Position numbers and translations under genes: made by a program. Shown piece by piece: positions 1 to 11,540 of a stretch of 64,000 nt of DNA (its first letter is position 1; every line of letters starts with the position of its first letter). Source of the DNA: Eleusine coracana subsp. coracana. Taxonomy: Eukaryota; Streptophyta; Magnoliopsida; Poales; Poaceae. The notes under the pieces were generated by a model that saw nothing but the letters and a program-made list of their open reading frames with translations, ran no database searches and was not told the DNA's origin. Location of the stretch: positions 19,425,013 through 19,489,012 of the forward strand of contig CM064429.1 in the NCBI GenBank assembly GCA_032690845.1. Direction: 5' to 3'.

Positions 1-314
1 CCGTGTCATAAGAGTGAGAATGATGTTCATATGGTTGACCAAGTTTTCAAAAATATGAATTTATATGACAAGCTGTCTACTATACATTCACTTTGTGGTG
101 ACAAATATTATAATGCTTATAAATATGAGTTACATCCAAGTTTTGGGATAGTTTAATATTTAACCTTTTAGATCTATGGTCATACTTGATAAATAGAGAT
201 GAACTTGAGTTGAGGATGACTCCAATTCAAAAAGGGCAGAAGGATGAGGGCATCACCTCTATAGATACACACAATAGTCCTCCTACTAGATGCAAGTTTA
301 TGCGCATCAACTGA
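1..314 (+). other. Possible decayed coding fragments at window edge
   Basis: Frame 1 is open from the first base to a stop at 154-156 (51 codons). It reads as ordinary protein-like sequence with the short motif YDKLSTIHSLCGDKYYNAY. A second short frame runs from an ATG at 216 to a stop at 312-314 and is rich in charged residues. I do not recognise either one. They could be the tail of a gene or transposon that starts left of the window. No splice model is supported. Confidence 0.2.
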
Positions 315-593
315 ATTAGCAGTGAGCTCATTTCTAATATTTTATTTATGTGGTTTTTATAATAGATTGTCATCTAATAAAATAATTATTGTTAGAAACC
401 ATATAGATGATGAGATAGCTGAAGAGGTGATTGGAGGTGTGATTAGGCTAGCAAGGATGTCCAAGCCATGGAGATCCACATAATACCAACTTCTAGTCTG
501 ACTCAGAGTCCAGAAGCAGATCGTACTAAAACGGACACCTAGGAAGATAACGAAATGAACTTTCCAATACCACTGGCTTTATATCAAAATTTG

Positions 594-683
594 TCTGGAG
601 TAATTGAGAATCATGAAACAAATTGATATCTAAAATCCTCTAGAGTAATTGAGAATCATGAAACAAATTAATATCTAAAATCC
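594..683. repeat. Two-copy 45-bp tandem repeat
   Basis: Two adjacent copies of a 45-bp unit start at 594 and 639 and differ at about two positions. Both contain the words AGTAATTGAGAATCATGA and ATATCTAAAATCC. The flanks (320-593 and 690-1100) show no recognisable gene. Confidence 0.85.
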
Positions 684-1139
684 GTCCTGGTGCGGCAACA
701 CCGTATTGCATCTTTTGGCATGTATCGAGTTGAACCCACTTAGAGCTGCGTCCAGAGGGTTGTGCATCACCCTAAAGTCCTCATATACAGTTACCACCTC
801 TTCATTAGTGTCTAGGTTTGCTTAGATTGATTCTATTCAATATAGTGTCATCGTTCATCGATCTGTGAGATCCCAACTTTGTGAGTTTAATTATACATCT
901 ATAATTTGGTTGCATTCTTTTTTTTCTTACTTGTGTCCTTAATTTACAGGCAGTAATTAGCCTTCTCGGCGAGGTCAACCGTGGAAACTCGGTTGATAGT
1001 AAAAAGAGACATTGCGTTGCCATTGTGGAGTTCTGGATATTATTTAGAAGATATATTGATTTTTGTTTTACATCCTTCCAAATCAAGATTAATATAACTT
1101 TCAAAGGATCAGAAACCCTTGTTCATATCGGCTTTCATC

Positions 1140-1560
1140 TTCTCGCTGGTGTCGGCCGTCCATGCACCACGGCGGCCGCCACGACGACGATGGCCGTAGA
1201 GGCACCGATGTCATCCTTGTCTCATGTGTCTCCTCCCCTCCATCCCTCATCCCCTCTACGGCGGATCTGGGAGAGGAGATGGTGGGTGCCATGGCAGCCG
1301 CGATGACTAACATTGTGGCGGCGGTGGTTGGTGACACTATCTATATCATGGCGCATGCGTTCACTGACCTTCTAGACGACTTCGAGTAGGTGGGGGCTGC
1401 ACTACGCCTCACCATGCACGCCGGCACCGAGGTGTACAAGGCGGCGGAGGAGATGGCGAAGATGGTGGCCATGGCGGTGATAGAGACGACAGACGTGACG
1501 GCGACGGCGAGGATGGCGGCCATGACAGGGATGGTGGTGGCGACATACGCCATGACGGCC
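1140..1560 (+). other. GC-rich Ala/Met/Thr-rich open stretch
   Basis: The base composition becomes abruptly GC-rich. Plus-strand frames encode Ala, Met, Val and Thr with phrases such as MVGAMAAAMTN and KAAEEMAKMVAMAV, interrupted by a stop near 1387. The stretch ends at the TSD of the CACTA mini-element at 1564. A compositionally similar Ala/Thr-rich block sits inside the CACTA-like element at 36.0-36.5 kb, so this may be a remnant of transposon-captured or transposon-encoded sequence. No family was recognised. Confidence 0.3.
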
Positions 1561-1563
1561 TAG

Positions 1564-1726
1564 CACTACGGAAAAATCAATCTTTACCGTGTGCCTAAAA
1601 CTTTGCCGTGTGTTTTGTTTCAGACACACGACAAAGATGATGTTTGTCGTGTGCTAAATTAAAATACATTATAAAATCATTGCCGTGTGCAGTGGACACA
1701 TGACAAACTTGACGTTTCTCGTAGTG
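1564..1726. mobile_element. CACTA mini-element (163 bp) with TAG TSD
   Basis: The element begins CACTACGGAAAAA and ends GTTTCTCGTAGTG, giving CACTA-type terminal inverted repeats. It is bounded by perfect 3-bp duplications TAG at 1561-1563 and 1727-1729, the TSD size of the CACTA superfamily. Inside are several copies of the subterminal word GCCGTGTG and its complement CACACGACAAA. It is too short to encode a protein, so it is a MITE-sized derivative mobilised in trans. Confidence 0.85.
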
Positions 1727-1729
1727 TAG

Positions 1730-3270
1730 GGTTAGGGTTTGAAAGAAGGCTAGCATTATTTGGTGCAGACCCTTTCTTTTGGTCGGCCGATGGTAAGATA
1801 GTGACGGACATATTTTTTTTTATTGTTGCTAATAACAACCTTAGTGAAAGTCATGTAGCTTGACACTAATTATGTACAAATCAATAATAATATTTGTGGA
1901 TTCTATGTTTGCTATAAAGACTGTTTACGACCTGTTAATGAAAGTCACTTTTATAGTAGTGGTTAAAAAGAAAAGGCCGCAGGACAAATTCTGCGATCAG
2001 CCGTTCCGACCTTCAGGTCCAACTTTCAGGAGCGCATGCGATATCGACGCGCATCTTTGACCTGCCTGAACGAGTGCAGTGCTTTACTTATGAACCTGGC
2101 CAGCATGATGATCAACCGATAAATGCTCCTGGCTGACACTACGAAATTACACGCCACATTAGTACATGTTTTCCTATGTTCTCCACAGATAACGTGGTTT
2201 CATGTGATGCAATATGTTTCATATGGCCATACATTGTTACATTAAATTATGTTGGATCAAGAAACTAATCATCAGATCGAGAATTCAAGCTGCACGAGAT
2301 ATTAATGGACATAGTTATTTTGTCCACATCGGCGAAGAGAAAACTGCTGGGACGTCTTCTTCTCCGGCCAAAAAAGAAACAATGGATTGGGACGCGGCGG
2401 CGCGAGTAGGTGGGGGTGCCACGCTGATCCTTATCGTCTCGCCACCTACACGTGATCACGGCATCCTGATCCTCGCTCGCTGAGCTGGAATCCAGGCCTT
2501 AGACTTAATGAACATGCGAGATGATCATGAATTTATTCTGGTTCATAGCATATTGTGTAATGATCAGCTAAGAAGTTGTTGAACTGCCAGCGCAACTCGT
2601 CCAGTTGCCCTCACAATAACAAAACAAAGAAGAGATAAACAGCAGATGTGGCCGGAAAAGGTAGGTTCCTCTAGAAGTTGCCCGACACACGTAGATGAGT
2701 TCTTGCAATTTTCCGAGAATTCAAAACTGAATCAACATGGAAGCAAAGACCAAAATGTTCACTATATTTGTCATATCTAGAGAAGAAGACGGTCAGTCGA
2801 TCGGCAAGATCGCCATATATTTATAGTTGCCTCTGTAAAAAGGAAACGGCATGAGTTGGACAAAATACATACTGAAGGCAGATGCTCTATCCCTAGAGCT
2901 CTTCTCTCCCGCCTCTAAAATGTCACATGTGCACACTGAAGAATATCACACAAGAATCGTTGTAATCTGAAATCGGTCCGTTTTGATACATATACAAATT
3001 TGGAGATCAAGATAACTTATTTGAAATTCAAACGAAGTGTAATTTATTTATTTATTATTTTTTTTTTGCGAAAGGAAACGAAGTGTAATTTAGGATATAC
3101 ATGAGTGGGTTTGACAATATGTGACCTTCCTGTGAAGTTGGACAACCTTTTGAAACCATTTTGAGCACGTAACTCATCGGATCAAGTTATACTGAATACT
3201 CTCACCATCATATCCACGGTAGCTAGCAGCAACCTCCGTCGGTGTGCCAACTTGAAGCGGCGCATGTAAA
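1730..3270. other. No gene recognised
   Basis: Mixed AT-rich and moderate-GC sequence. Short open frames on both strands lack recognisable motifs. I see no terminal repeats, TSDs or splice-supported coding sequence. Confidence 0.5.
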
Positions 3271-3425
3271 TATAGGGTCGACTCGATTAATCCTGTACCG
3301 ACTAATATTCAAGTCCTGCATTATTAAATTTGAGTAGTTGCCTTTAAAATCCTGGTGAACTTGAAGGCTCCAAAACAATAATCGATTTCCACACAATATA
3401 GGGTCGACTCGATTAATCCTGTACC
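3271..3425. repeat. Spaced 29-bp direct repeat pair
   Basis: An identical 29-bp word beginning TATAGGGTCGACTCGATTAA occurs at 3271-3299 and 3397-3425, 126 bp apart. The intervening sequence is unique. It could be the footprint of a small insertion or a local duplication. Confidence 0.8.
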
Positions 3426-3577
3426 TAGCTCCGCTAGTCCAAATCACCCACCAAAAGGATCTGGCAAACTTACTCTGAAGATGTTGAACTACTTTATTGT
3501 TTTCCTTTTTATGGGTGATATGATGGAGATTAATTCAGCAGAGAGAGAGAGAGAATGGGCTGAGCAGTCGAGGTGAT

Positions 3578-4134
3578 TGTTGGATTTATGCTCTAAAGCG
3601 AATCGGATTAGATCCATTAATGGACTTAAATGGAGTTGATCCATTAGGATTATAGAATTCTAATAGACCGTAAATGTTGATGGCCTATTAACGATGTCTA
3701 TATAAAGAGAAGCAGAGGTGGGGTAGAAGACGTACCTGCTGCTACAGTGCCGCCACCGCTACAGTTACCTCGTGTGCGAACAGTAACCGCGTGTGAACAG
3801 TAACCGTGGGTGAATAGTGCTGCGGTACTACTTCCATCTATATCCTCTGGATTGCCGTTGTTCGAGAGGTGCTAGCACACTACGTTCGGTGTTTCATCTT
3901 TGTACTTGTGGATACCTTGGAGGTGCTACGATTAGAGCACAAGGACGAACCTCGCGAGAGGATCGTGACGGACATAAGCAACTGCACTGACTGCTACTTC
4001 GACGCGCTCTCCTACGTCGAGATGGTTCCGCTGCATCCGCGTGTCTAGTGGTAATTCCGTGATCTATAACTGCAGTCGTTTCTGATTATGGGGTAAAAGT
4101 TTTTGCTAGTGTAGCCTCCCCTTATCCCCCTACA
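3578..4134 (+). mobile_element. Solo LTR (557 bp) with 5-bp TSD GTGAT
   Basis: The segment starts TGTTGGATTTATGC and ends CCCCCTACA, a TG...CA LTR. It is flanked by the perfect duplication GTGAT at 3573-3577 and 4135-4139. A TATA-like CTATATAAAG lies near 3698. A 17-18 bp triplicate around GAACAGTAACC occupies about 3771-3820. There is no internal domain and no partner LTR nearby, so this is a product of LTR-LTR recombination. Superfamily is not determined; the short LTR is compatible with Copia. Confidence 0.85.
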
Positions 4135-4494
4135 GTGATGACACCATTTAACTTTCACATTAGGCATCAGACAGAAATAGAAAACACTCATCATATGAGC
4201 TTTCAATCCATGTTAATAATTTCATTGATACAAGTCAAAGTCCAGAATTCAAATTAGATTAATGTTTTTTACTAGACAAAAAGATTAACCGCGCAAATAA
4301 GAGGGTAGATTGACTATTTCTCACAATTATATTAAGCCTTATATTCCACGGTTTATTAGTCATTAAGTGCTTTTGTGCTGCCGATCCAGTTGCAATTCAA
4401 TAGACTAAAGGACCCTACTAATCAGCGAGCAAGCGCTACGAGGCCGACCAGTGGCCCCTTCACACAATCCCAAACTTTCCTTTTTCAGAAAGTT

Positions 4495-4690
4495 CTTCAA
4501 CCCGTAACTTTTCTTTTTTGAATAATATTGCTTTAAAATTTTCTTTAAACTTTTTAATCAAACATTTTTATGAAACTTTTTGACGGAGTTTTTGATGAAA
4601 CTTTTTGACTAAACTTTTTGAAACAACTATTTGATCAAAAGTTTGTATACAACTTTTTAACAAAATTTTTTGAACAAATTTTCAGCAATA
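4495..4690. repeat. AT-rich degenerate AACTTTTTGA array
   Basis: About ten imperfect copies of AAACTTTTTGA-like words occur at roughly 17-22 bp spacing. This is low-complexity, minisatellite-like DNA. The preceding 4140-4490 holds nothing recognisable. Confidence 0.6.
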
Positions 4691-4911
4691 TATAGGAGAG
4701 GTAGATGGGACCCGTTACACGTACATATGAGGAGAGGTTAAGACAGGAGCAGGGCAACAAAGCATAGGCACAATATATAGGGAGGGCAGCAGTAGCGCGG
4801 GGCACGGCCAGCAGAAGTGCGTGAGGGCAGCTGGCAGTAGGTCCATGCACGCATGCGCGTTGGGCCGCAAGGATTCAAACGCTTGGCCGCGCGTCATATA
4901 GGGATCTCATA

Positions 4912-5176
4912 GGGCTTGTTCGGTTCCAGCGGATTGGACCAGAATACAACCCAATTCAGTCAGAATAAAACGGTCCAAAATGAAACCCCATCTATAAGAA
5001 AATTGATATTCGGTTAAACCCTGCCCGGAATGAAATAAGGTATGTTTGAGTCATTCATATAACTTATGATCCGGATTGGAGACCCTTTGAGGTCCTGAAC
5101 GGAAACAACCGGATGACCGATTCCTGACCCAAAATAGTTCTTGGGCCTATTTCATTTAGGTAGAAACGAACAAGGT
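4912..5176. mobile_element. MITE-like element, superfamily uncertain
   Basis: The left end GGGCTTGTTCGGTT is mirrored on the right by AACGAACAAGGTC, forming imperfect terminal inverted repeats about 265 bp apart. This type of end is common in grass MITEs. I could not identify a convincing TSD, so neither the superfamily nor the exact ends are fixed. Confidence 0.55.
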
Positions 5177-5177
5177 C

Positions 5178-5834
5178 GTAGACTACATGCTATTACTGTA
5201 TGTGCTGTAACGGCATTGATCGTTGTCAGCACACGTCATGCTGCTAACTACAGCCCAGCGACCAATTTTGGTTTACCTTCCTTTTCGGCCTATTTAGTTG
5301 CATGTTTAGTTTCTTTATTGTTTTGAACAAGAAGCCGGATACCCACCACAATAACAAGCCCAGTAATGTGGATTCAGCTTAGCTGTATTGTTATGGGTCA
5401 AAAAATGATAGGCTACTATTTAATGTTTTTTCATTCAAATTCCTTTTTTTTTTGTGTGCCGGCCCGGAATCAGAAAACCACCTGAAAATCCGATGGCCCG
5501 TGGCACTACTCAGAGCGCAATAACCGAGCGAGATGATGATAGGTGCAACACGGGGGTGCGAGCGAGACCGCACAAGTTAAGCGAAGCCATTTCGAAAAGA
5601 AAAAGGCAGAGCGCCCGTCAAGTGCGCCGTGGAAGGCGACCGCACGAGAGGCTGCGCGCGTGCCGGTGCGTGGACGCAATCGCATAAGGATTTCTTTGTA
5701 TCTTCATTAATATGGATTTCTCTTTACAATTCCATAACTTAAATGATATATTTTTTATTTCTTCAATAAAAAACATAATTCAATATTTCAAAAGTAGGAG
5801 CACAAAATGCAAAAGGAAATAAGTTGTTCCATAT
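5178..5834. other. No gene recognised
   Basis: AT-rich flanks surround a GC-rich patch at about 5455-5690 whose plus frame is Arg-rich. It resembles no family I know and is more likely composition-driven. Confidence 0.45.
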
Positions 5835-6075
5835 GAGAAAATTATTTGGTCCGTGCTTATATTAATTTGTTTCACAGGAGAGAATTATTTATTGCACGTG
5901 TTACAATAATTTGTTCTGTGGGAGAATTTTTTTTCCATGGACCATGCAGAAGAGAAAATTATTTTTTCCATACGAGAAAACTGATTATTCCACATATTAT
6001 ATTGATTAGTTTCACACAAGAAAAGTTGTTTGTTCCACAAATTATATTGATTTCTTCTATATTAGAAAACTACTT
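5835..6075. repeat. Diverged minisatellite, unit about 44 bp
   Basis: Seven diverged units begin with GAGAAAATTA-like words at 5835, 5878, 5922, 5952, 5974, 6020 and 6065. Full units are 43-46 bp and two are truncated (30 and 22 bp). Each full unit ends in a TTTGTTYCACA-like block. The apparent open frame across it is a by-product of the repeats. Confidence 0.65.
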
Positions 6076-6079
6076 GCCA

Positions 6080-7333
6080 TTATATTTATCTATCTACTGT
6101 GTGGAGCTTTTTTTCTTAACCATTAAAACTAGTTTAGTATAATCCATTCATATCTTGTTGAACTTGTTCTTTATAATGATAGTATTTTTTACGTGGAACT
6201 GTTGAGTGTTTGCTATTCATCTTTTGAGATGTGATTCAAAAATCATGATTTTAATTTTCTGAGATGCCAACATGACTCAAACGAATCTAATTCTAAATCT
6301 ACGTGGTTCAAAATAATTAAAACATCACATTTTTTTTGTGATCTAAAGAGGAAGTAAACTATTTGTGCAAGGGAACTTCTTTACTTAAGCAATGGAACCT
6401 AGGAGATGCATGGAAATTTAATAGTTGGAAGATATGGAACTTTCCTTATCTAAAGTTGGAACAGATATTAAGTACCCTTAGAACTTATTTTAAATGAAGA
6501 TGAAAGTTTTTCATTTCACCAAAATAGAGTGTATTTAACACATTTATAATTCCATGGTTGTGTTCAGGAGATTATTTCAATAATTATTTGGAGCAGTCAC
6601 ATTTTAATTTTCTATATTTTAATTTATATATTCAAGGATGGTCCACGATCTTAATTTGATGAAAAAGCATCTCAAATAGTCAAAACCCTGTCAAAACTAA
6701 TCAAGAAACCATAAAAAACATTATACAATGACCGGACTTGTAGGAGTGTAGTCTACTTTGGCCAAAATACAAACCACCGCCACAGAATTTATAGAGTTTC
6801 GCCGCTCACGCAGGTGCGACAGCTCCCGTAGGAGCAATTCTAAGAAACTAGCAAAAATAGTTCCTAAATTTTCTGATTTTAAATATTATCTAAAATAAGA
6901 CAACATCTAAATAACTATAGTAACCCAACAACGTCTCTAAAAACTTTCAATCTCTATATTTAAAACCGACACGTCATCGACTGGGCCTCTTCTTTACGGC
7001 TATTCAATCTTTTTTGAGCCAAAAGGCTGTCCCATCTATGTGTTCCAATCTGAATCACGTAAATCCATAGATGCACATTTTCTGGTCCTTTATAGTTTTT
7101 GGCACCGCCTGATCGATCGCCCATGATGAAGATTGACCGGGTCAGTGCCAAAAAACTATCGAAATAGATTCTAAAATAAGTTTATAAGATAATGATATGA
7201 TCACTTTGGACTAATTCATATATTAGTTATCAAAATTTGTGGATTGGCATTCATGGCTACTCACGACCGCCTGAAGAAGATGGATTGCCAACAAATGACT
7301 TTGGTCGCTTGAGTATCCATGACTGATAAAATG
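6080..7333. other. No gene recognised
   Basis: AT-rich sequence without conserved coding frames. A block near 7166-7260 has weak similarity to 9146-9240 on the other side of the neighbouring LTR, but the match is too poor to call a TSD. Confidence 0.45.
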
Positions 7334-9105
7334 TGTAAGGATCGAGAAATACCAAAGAGGCGAGGAGGGTTGAATTGGACCAAGATGGCTTGTCAACTCA
7401 AACTTTACTAATTAATTATGCACACTTCACTAACGGCAAATCCTATGAAATTCTACTAAGCCAAGACCCAAGTAATTCTAGTCGAATGATACAATGCGAG
7501 CGGTGCTAAACCAATCAACAAGCATGCAATCCTATGATAGCCCTATCTCGACTCACACATAAGTGCGGAATTAAAAAATGGTAAGTAAAAAGAGGATTTA
7601 TAGAATGCTAATTGATTTTTAGCCCGAGATCTCAGAAAGATGATGTCTTCCCCTAATTGTCATTGGATCAACTCCTGCTGCAGTATTGATCTCTCCCGCC
7701 ATTCAACGGTGGACTCTTTGCACAAAATCCCGCATTACTCCAAGTGAAGACACGATCACGTAAGCACTGCCACCACTACACAAGTTTGCCTCCCTCAAAG
7801 ACATGTTGCACGCTCCTAATGCAAGCACAGGCGCTCTCTTCGTCACGCTCCTTTCAAAGTCAAGCTCTCACCTTGTATAAACTTGTGATGGCCTTTAGAA
7901 GCAATCACGATAGGCTCAAATACTAACACCTAACCGGTCTAGGTACTGTCATAGACCAAGAGTTTCTACGCGAATCACTCTTCACAACCTCACTAGGCTA
8001 CAGATGAAGGGATGTTCTTGTTACTCTCCTTGACACTCAAAGATAACTCTTAAATATTTGCACAAGTGTCATCTTTTCTCCTCCTAGCTCTCTATTGATT
8101 CCTCCAACAATCCGAATGAGCAATAGAGTTCTCCACGAGTTGGGCAACAGCTATGTACACCCTCCAACCACTCCACTAGCCGTTGCCAAAGAGCTGACTG
8201 CAGAGGAATCACTCATCATAGCTTACGGTGACCTATCATCGTAAATTATGTGACCACAAAGTATTGAAACTTTGGTTACTAGCCGTTGAATGGCTAGGTC
8301 ACCGTAGCTTTCGATGACTTCTTCTCCTTCTTACGATGACCACTGAATCTTTGTGCCTGTTTGCACTATTTTCTCTTTGTTCCACTGTAGATTACGGCGA
8401 CCCCACCGTCACTTCAACAAAGACGTACATTTTTCTGGTCTTCGCAGCATCTGCCTCATCGTAACCTACGGCAACCCCGCCATTCCTTATGGTGACCTTC
8501 CACGCACTTTTCCAGAGAGTAGTAGCCTCTCTATACATTTTTCTGGCACTCACCATAGTTTATGGTGATTGAACCTCCTTAGCTTATGGTGACACTCACA
8601 TACCTGCTTGTATAAAGAGTCCATCTCTCCTTGACCAGTCACCGTACCATATGGTGACCTCTTTTGGATCATATGTTGACTTAATCTGAAGCTGAACCTC
8701 CTTGTCCTCTTGACCTCTTTTTGTTGCTTCCAAACCTTGGTTGAACCATCATTCCTACCTCTTTTAGTGTTCAAGAGACTTACTAAGCATCCCAACACTT
8801 CTAACACTAGTAAAACCTAAGAGAATGACTCGTGCCCTCTTGATAGTTAGGTTTCTCCTATGGACTCAAACCTACAACTAGCCATGTGATCACAACACAC
8901 TTGGTCCTAACAATCCTTAGCCTCAATCCACTGCCATCATTGCGACACTCCATCAAGGTCTCCATGGCAATCCTCCGAGTCCACATCAATCATCAAGGTG
9001 ACCAATCGTCAAGATCATGTGCAAATAATAGGTTTGTTTCTACATCTACGACACTACATGTTGACATTAACGCACATTTCGTGTTGGTAGTCAATCACTA
9101 AAACA
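7334..9105 (+). mobile_element. Sirevirus-like (Copia) LTR, probably solo
   Basis: The left side reads TGTAAGGATCGAGAAATACC, followed by the GAGG...TTGAATTGG phrase common at the start of grass Sirevirus LTRs. The right side reads GTCAATCACTAAAACA, also typical of that lineage's LTR ends. The interior carries an array of imperfect palindromes around CACCGTA/TACGGTG (8213-8665), and palindrome arrays are a known Sirevirus LTR hallmark. No TSD was found and no internal domain adjoins, so the boundaries are approximate. Assignment rests on remembered family features, not on alignment. Confidence 0.5.
8213..8665. repeat. Array of ~10 imperfect CACCGTAnnTTACGGTG palindromes
   Basis: Related dyads occur near 8218 (CTTACGGTGAC), 8240 (CATCGTAAATTATGTGAC), 8300 (CACCGTAGCTTTCGATGAC), 8333, 8390, 8458, 8485, 8558 (CACCATAGTTTATGGTGAT), 8580 and 8639 (CACCGTACCATATGGTGAC). 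They alternate with non-repetitive spacers. The conserved half-site is TACGGTGAC. Confidence 0.7.
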
Positions 9106-9560
9106 TTTGTACCTTTGGGATTTATATATTCCAATAGTCATGAAGCTTATAAAACGGATTCTTAAGACTATATAGAAGAGAATGGTATGATTGATTTAGA
9201 CTAATCTATCAAGATTTTTGCAAATTTCATGGATTCGGGCGGAGGTAGTTGCAGGCAGATACGTCGCCTCTACGATTTGGGCGCTCGAGGTCGCACTAGA
9301 GGTAGCAGGCAAGCTAGACTCCAAGATTTGGGCACAAGAACCACTAGGCACGAGGAATCTATCGATGGTGAGCAGAGTGGCTCTCCAATCACCGCAAGTA
9401 GATTTCTTGGGATGGAGAGAGCTCTAAATTGGAGAGCAGTTTATAAACTTGTTTGGAGACCTTTTTCTGACATAATAGCCATATTTAGAGCAAATTTGAT
9501 TTTAAAGAGTCTATTGGAGTTGCTCTAATGTATCGATTATATATATGGATACACACTGTC
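9106..9560. other. No gene recognised
   Basis: Short open frames at 9218-9528 are moderate-GC with no recognisable domain. The 3' part (to about 9530) ends in TTGGAGTTGCTCTAA, a phrase seen in grass MITE ends, but no matching left end was found. Confidence 0.4.
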
Positions 9561-9561
9561 A

Positions 9562-9970
9562 CACCCAGATAAAAGTTGAACCTGTCTCACAAAAGATGCA
9601 GTGCTTACTAACAAAATTGGGGGCCTGACCGACAATTGGCTTACTGCATAATAGATTAGTCACTTATGGGCGTGGCTGGGCTAACAAATATCTTGTGATA
9701 AATTTTGCTATGGGCCTTGTTGGGCCCTTGAGTAATTTTTTATGAATTAATTATATGGTAATCACATATTTTGCAACAATTTTGGTCCTACAATTGATGA
9801 AAATGTGACATCCTAAATCAGTGTCAAAAATTGGGCCCATGCATGGCTGTAGCCGGGTTACATTTAGGGTTGTCGGTTCCCTGGCTCCCTATATGTATTC
9901 CCTGTATATTATTGTAATAATCATTGTGTGATAATTTCTCTCAATTCTACTTTTATGATATCAGAGCTAG
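9562..9970 (+). mobile_element. LTR remnant with primer-binding site
   Basis: A short LTR-like stretch has a promoter-like block (CTCCCTATATGTATTCCC) and a transcript-end-like AATAATC. It is followed at about 9957 by GATATCAGAGCTAGAGG, which resembles the initiator-Met-tRNA primer-binding site TGGTATCAGAGC. The next bases, GGTCTTGAGTTCAAGTC, also match common grass LTR-element leaders. The downstream internal domain is not recognisable, so this is a broken 5' end. The LTR start is uncertain. Confidence 0.5.
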
Positions 9971-11400
9971 AGGTCTTGAGTTCAAGTCATTGGGACTGCA
10001 TTTTCCATTGTGCTGCTCTTATTTCTACATTTGCGCCTCGAGAGAGCTGCACGTGAGGATGATTGTTGAACCATAAGTGAATTGTCTAACCTTTTCAATC
10101 AGCTTAGGATTATGGGTTTAACTGGTTCGTGCATAGTAGATTAACAAACATGTATGATAGGTGATGAATAAATATTTGTCACACTAGTGTCATACATTTT
10201 GAACTGTGACATACAGTAAATTTCAGTTTTTGAAGCCTAAATCTAGAAGACCAAATTTCATATCAGACATCTGGAGACACATTTTTTTTTGTTTGGTTCC
10301 TCTGGTTCCAGGGACAAACCCACAAGCACGAACGAGGTTAACATATTTTGTAAAATCTGAGTATATACATGATTGTTGAATACATGAGTCTTTGATGCAC
10401 CCAGTAGTTGAATACGAAATAGTTAAATATGTTAGTGTATTTTGGTTTAGCCATCTATGTATTGACCGTGGCACGAATGGGAGTTGGAGTGGCACCAACA
10501 TTTTGAGCAACCACAACTCTTCGTCTATTTTCTATCGTAATTTATTTGCTACTCTTGTATGAATGTTGTTTACAGTGGTTGATTATTGCTTATTTATGGT
10601 TATTACATACATTTGATGAAATATCTGCAAAATTTGCAGACATTTTCAAATAGGAATTTTGTTTTTGTTTTTGTGATAGCCAGCATACCTGAGGTAGTAT
10701 ACAACATGAAGGCAGTGCGATAATATGGAGCTGACTGAGGAACATGTCTCGAACCATTGCAGTAGTATTGTTTGAACCCCAATTTTGGGAGGTGGACATG
10801 GAGGGCGGGGGTCCCGATGTGCAGTGCCCATATGTTTGTACCAGGCTATTAGCATTAGTGTGAAAATAAATCAACAGAGAATGAACTCTACATTATACGT
10901 GCTCTATAATCTTGGTACCAATGATATCCGCAATCCACCGACGAGGACACACGAGTCCAGTCGTGTCAGAGGACCATCGCATCCATCAACCACGAGCTTC
11001 CCCGTGCCACGGCAGCAGATTTCACCGAACGATCTTGGCCACAAGTTTCGGTGGGCGCCGCGCACTCACCGGCTCTTCTTCTCCCGTGAACCTGATCGCG
11101 AGTGGTGTGCTGACATGAGTGGGTACAAGCAGACAAGGGACCTTCACGGGCTGCGTCCCTAACCCTTGTCTCCGTGAGAAGAACGCTCATTTTACATGGT
11201 GACGCCTCGGCTTTCTTGAGATTGCACCTTACTACACACCACTGTCGGACAGGCCAAAATGTTGATGGTATGTTGTTACACAGATCATCAATGGCCCAAA
11301 ATGTATTAGCGTTCGCATGGTCTCGAGCAGAAACCCAAGGACCTCTCCGCGAAACCGTAAAGATTTCAAGCACAGCAAACTAAACATTCCGCATCCCCTG
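9971..11400. other. Upstream flank of lipid-transfer gene
   Basis: No coding sequence recognised. Frames of 94-135 codons on either strand between 10590 and 11373 are mutually overlapping and lack motifs. The last few hundred bases are presumed promoter of the gene at 11541, but no specific operator was identified. Confidence 0.45.
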
Positions 11401-11403
11401 CAC

Positions 11404-11411
11404 TATATAAA
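11404..11411 (+). promoter_or_regulatory. TATA box of lipid-transfer gene
   Basis: TATATAAA lies 130 bp upstream of the ATG at 11541. Transcription would start near 11435 and leave a 5' UTR of about 105 nt. The upstream GC content and plant-consensus form support it; the start site itself is inferred. Confidence 0.65.
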
Positions 11412-11540
11412 CCGGCACTGAGCCATCACAAGCGACCATCTCAGCCACACACCAATCGTTCCGAAGTCTAAGAGCCACCCACGCCACTCCGGCCACGCGT
11501 AGCAGCCAGCCAGCCCGCGCGATACAAGTAGCAAGAAGCC

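Noticed and set aside
7166..9240. Weak similarity between 7166-7260 and 9146-9240 flanking the Sirevirus-like LTR
   Set aside because: Only patchy matches; too long and diverged for a TSD, and no model fits.
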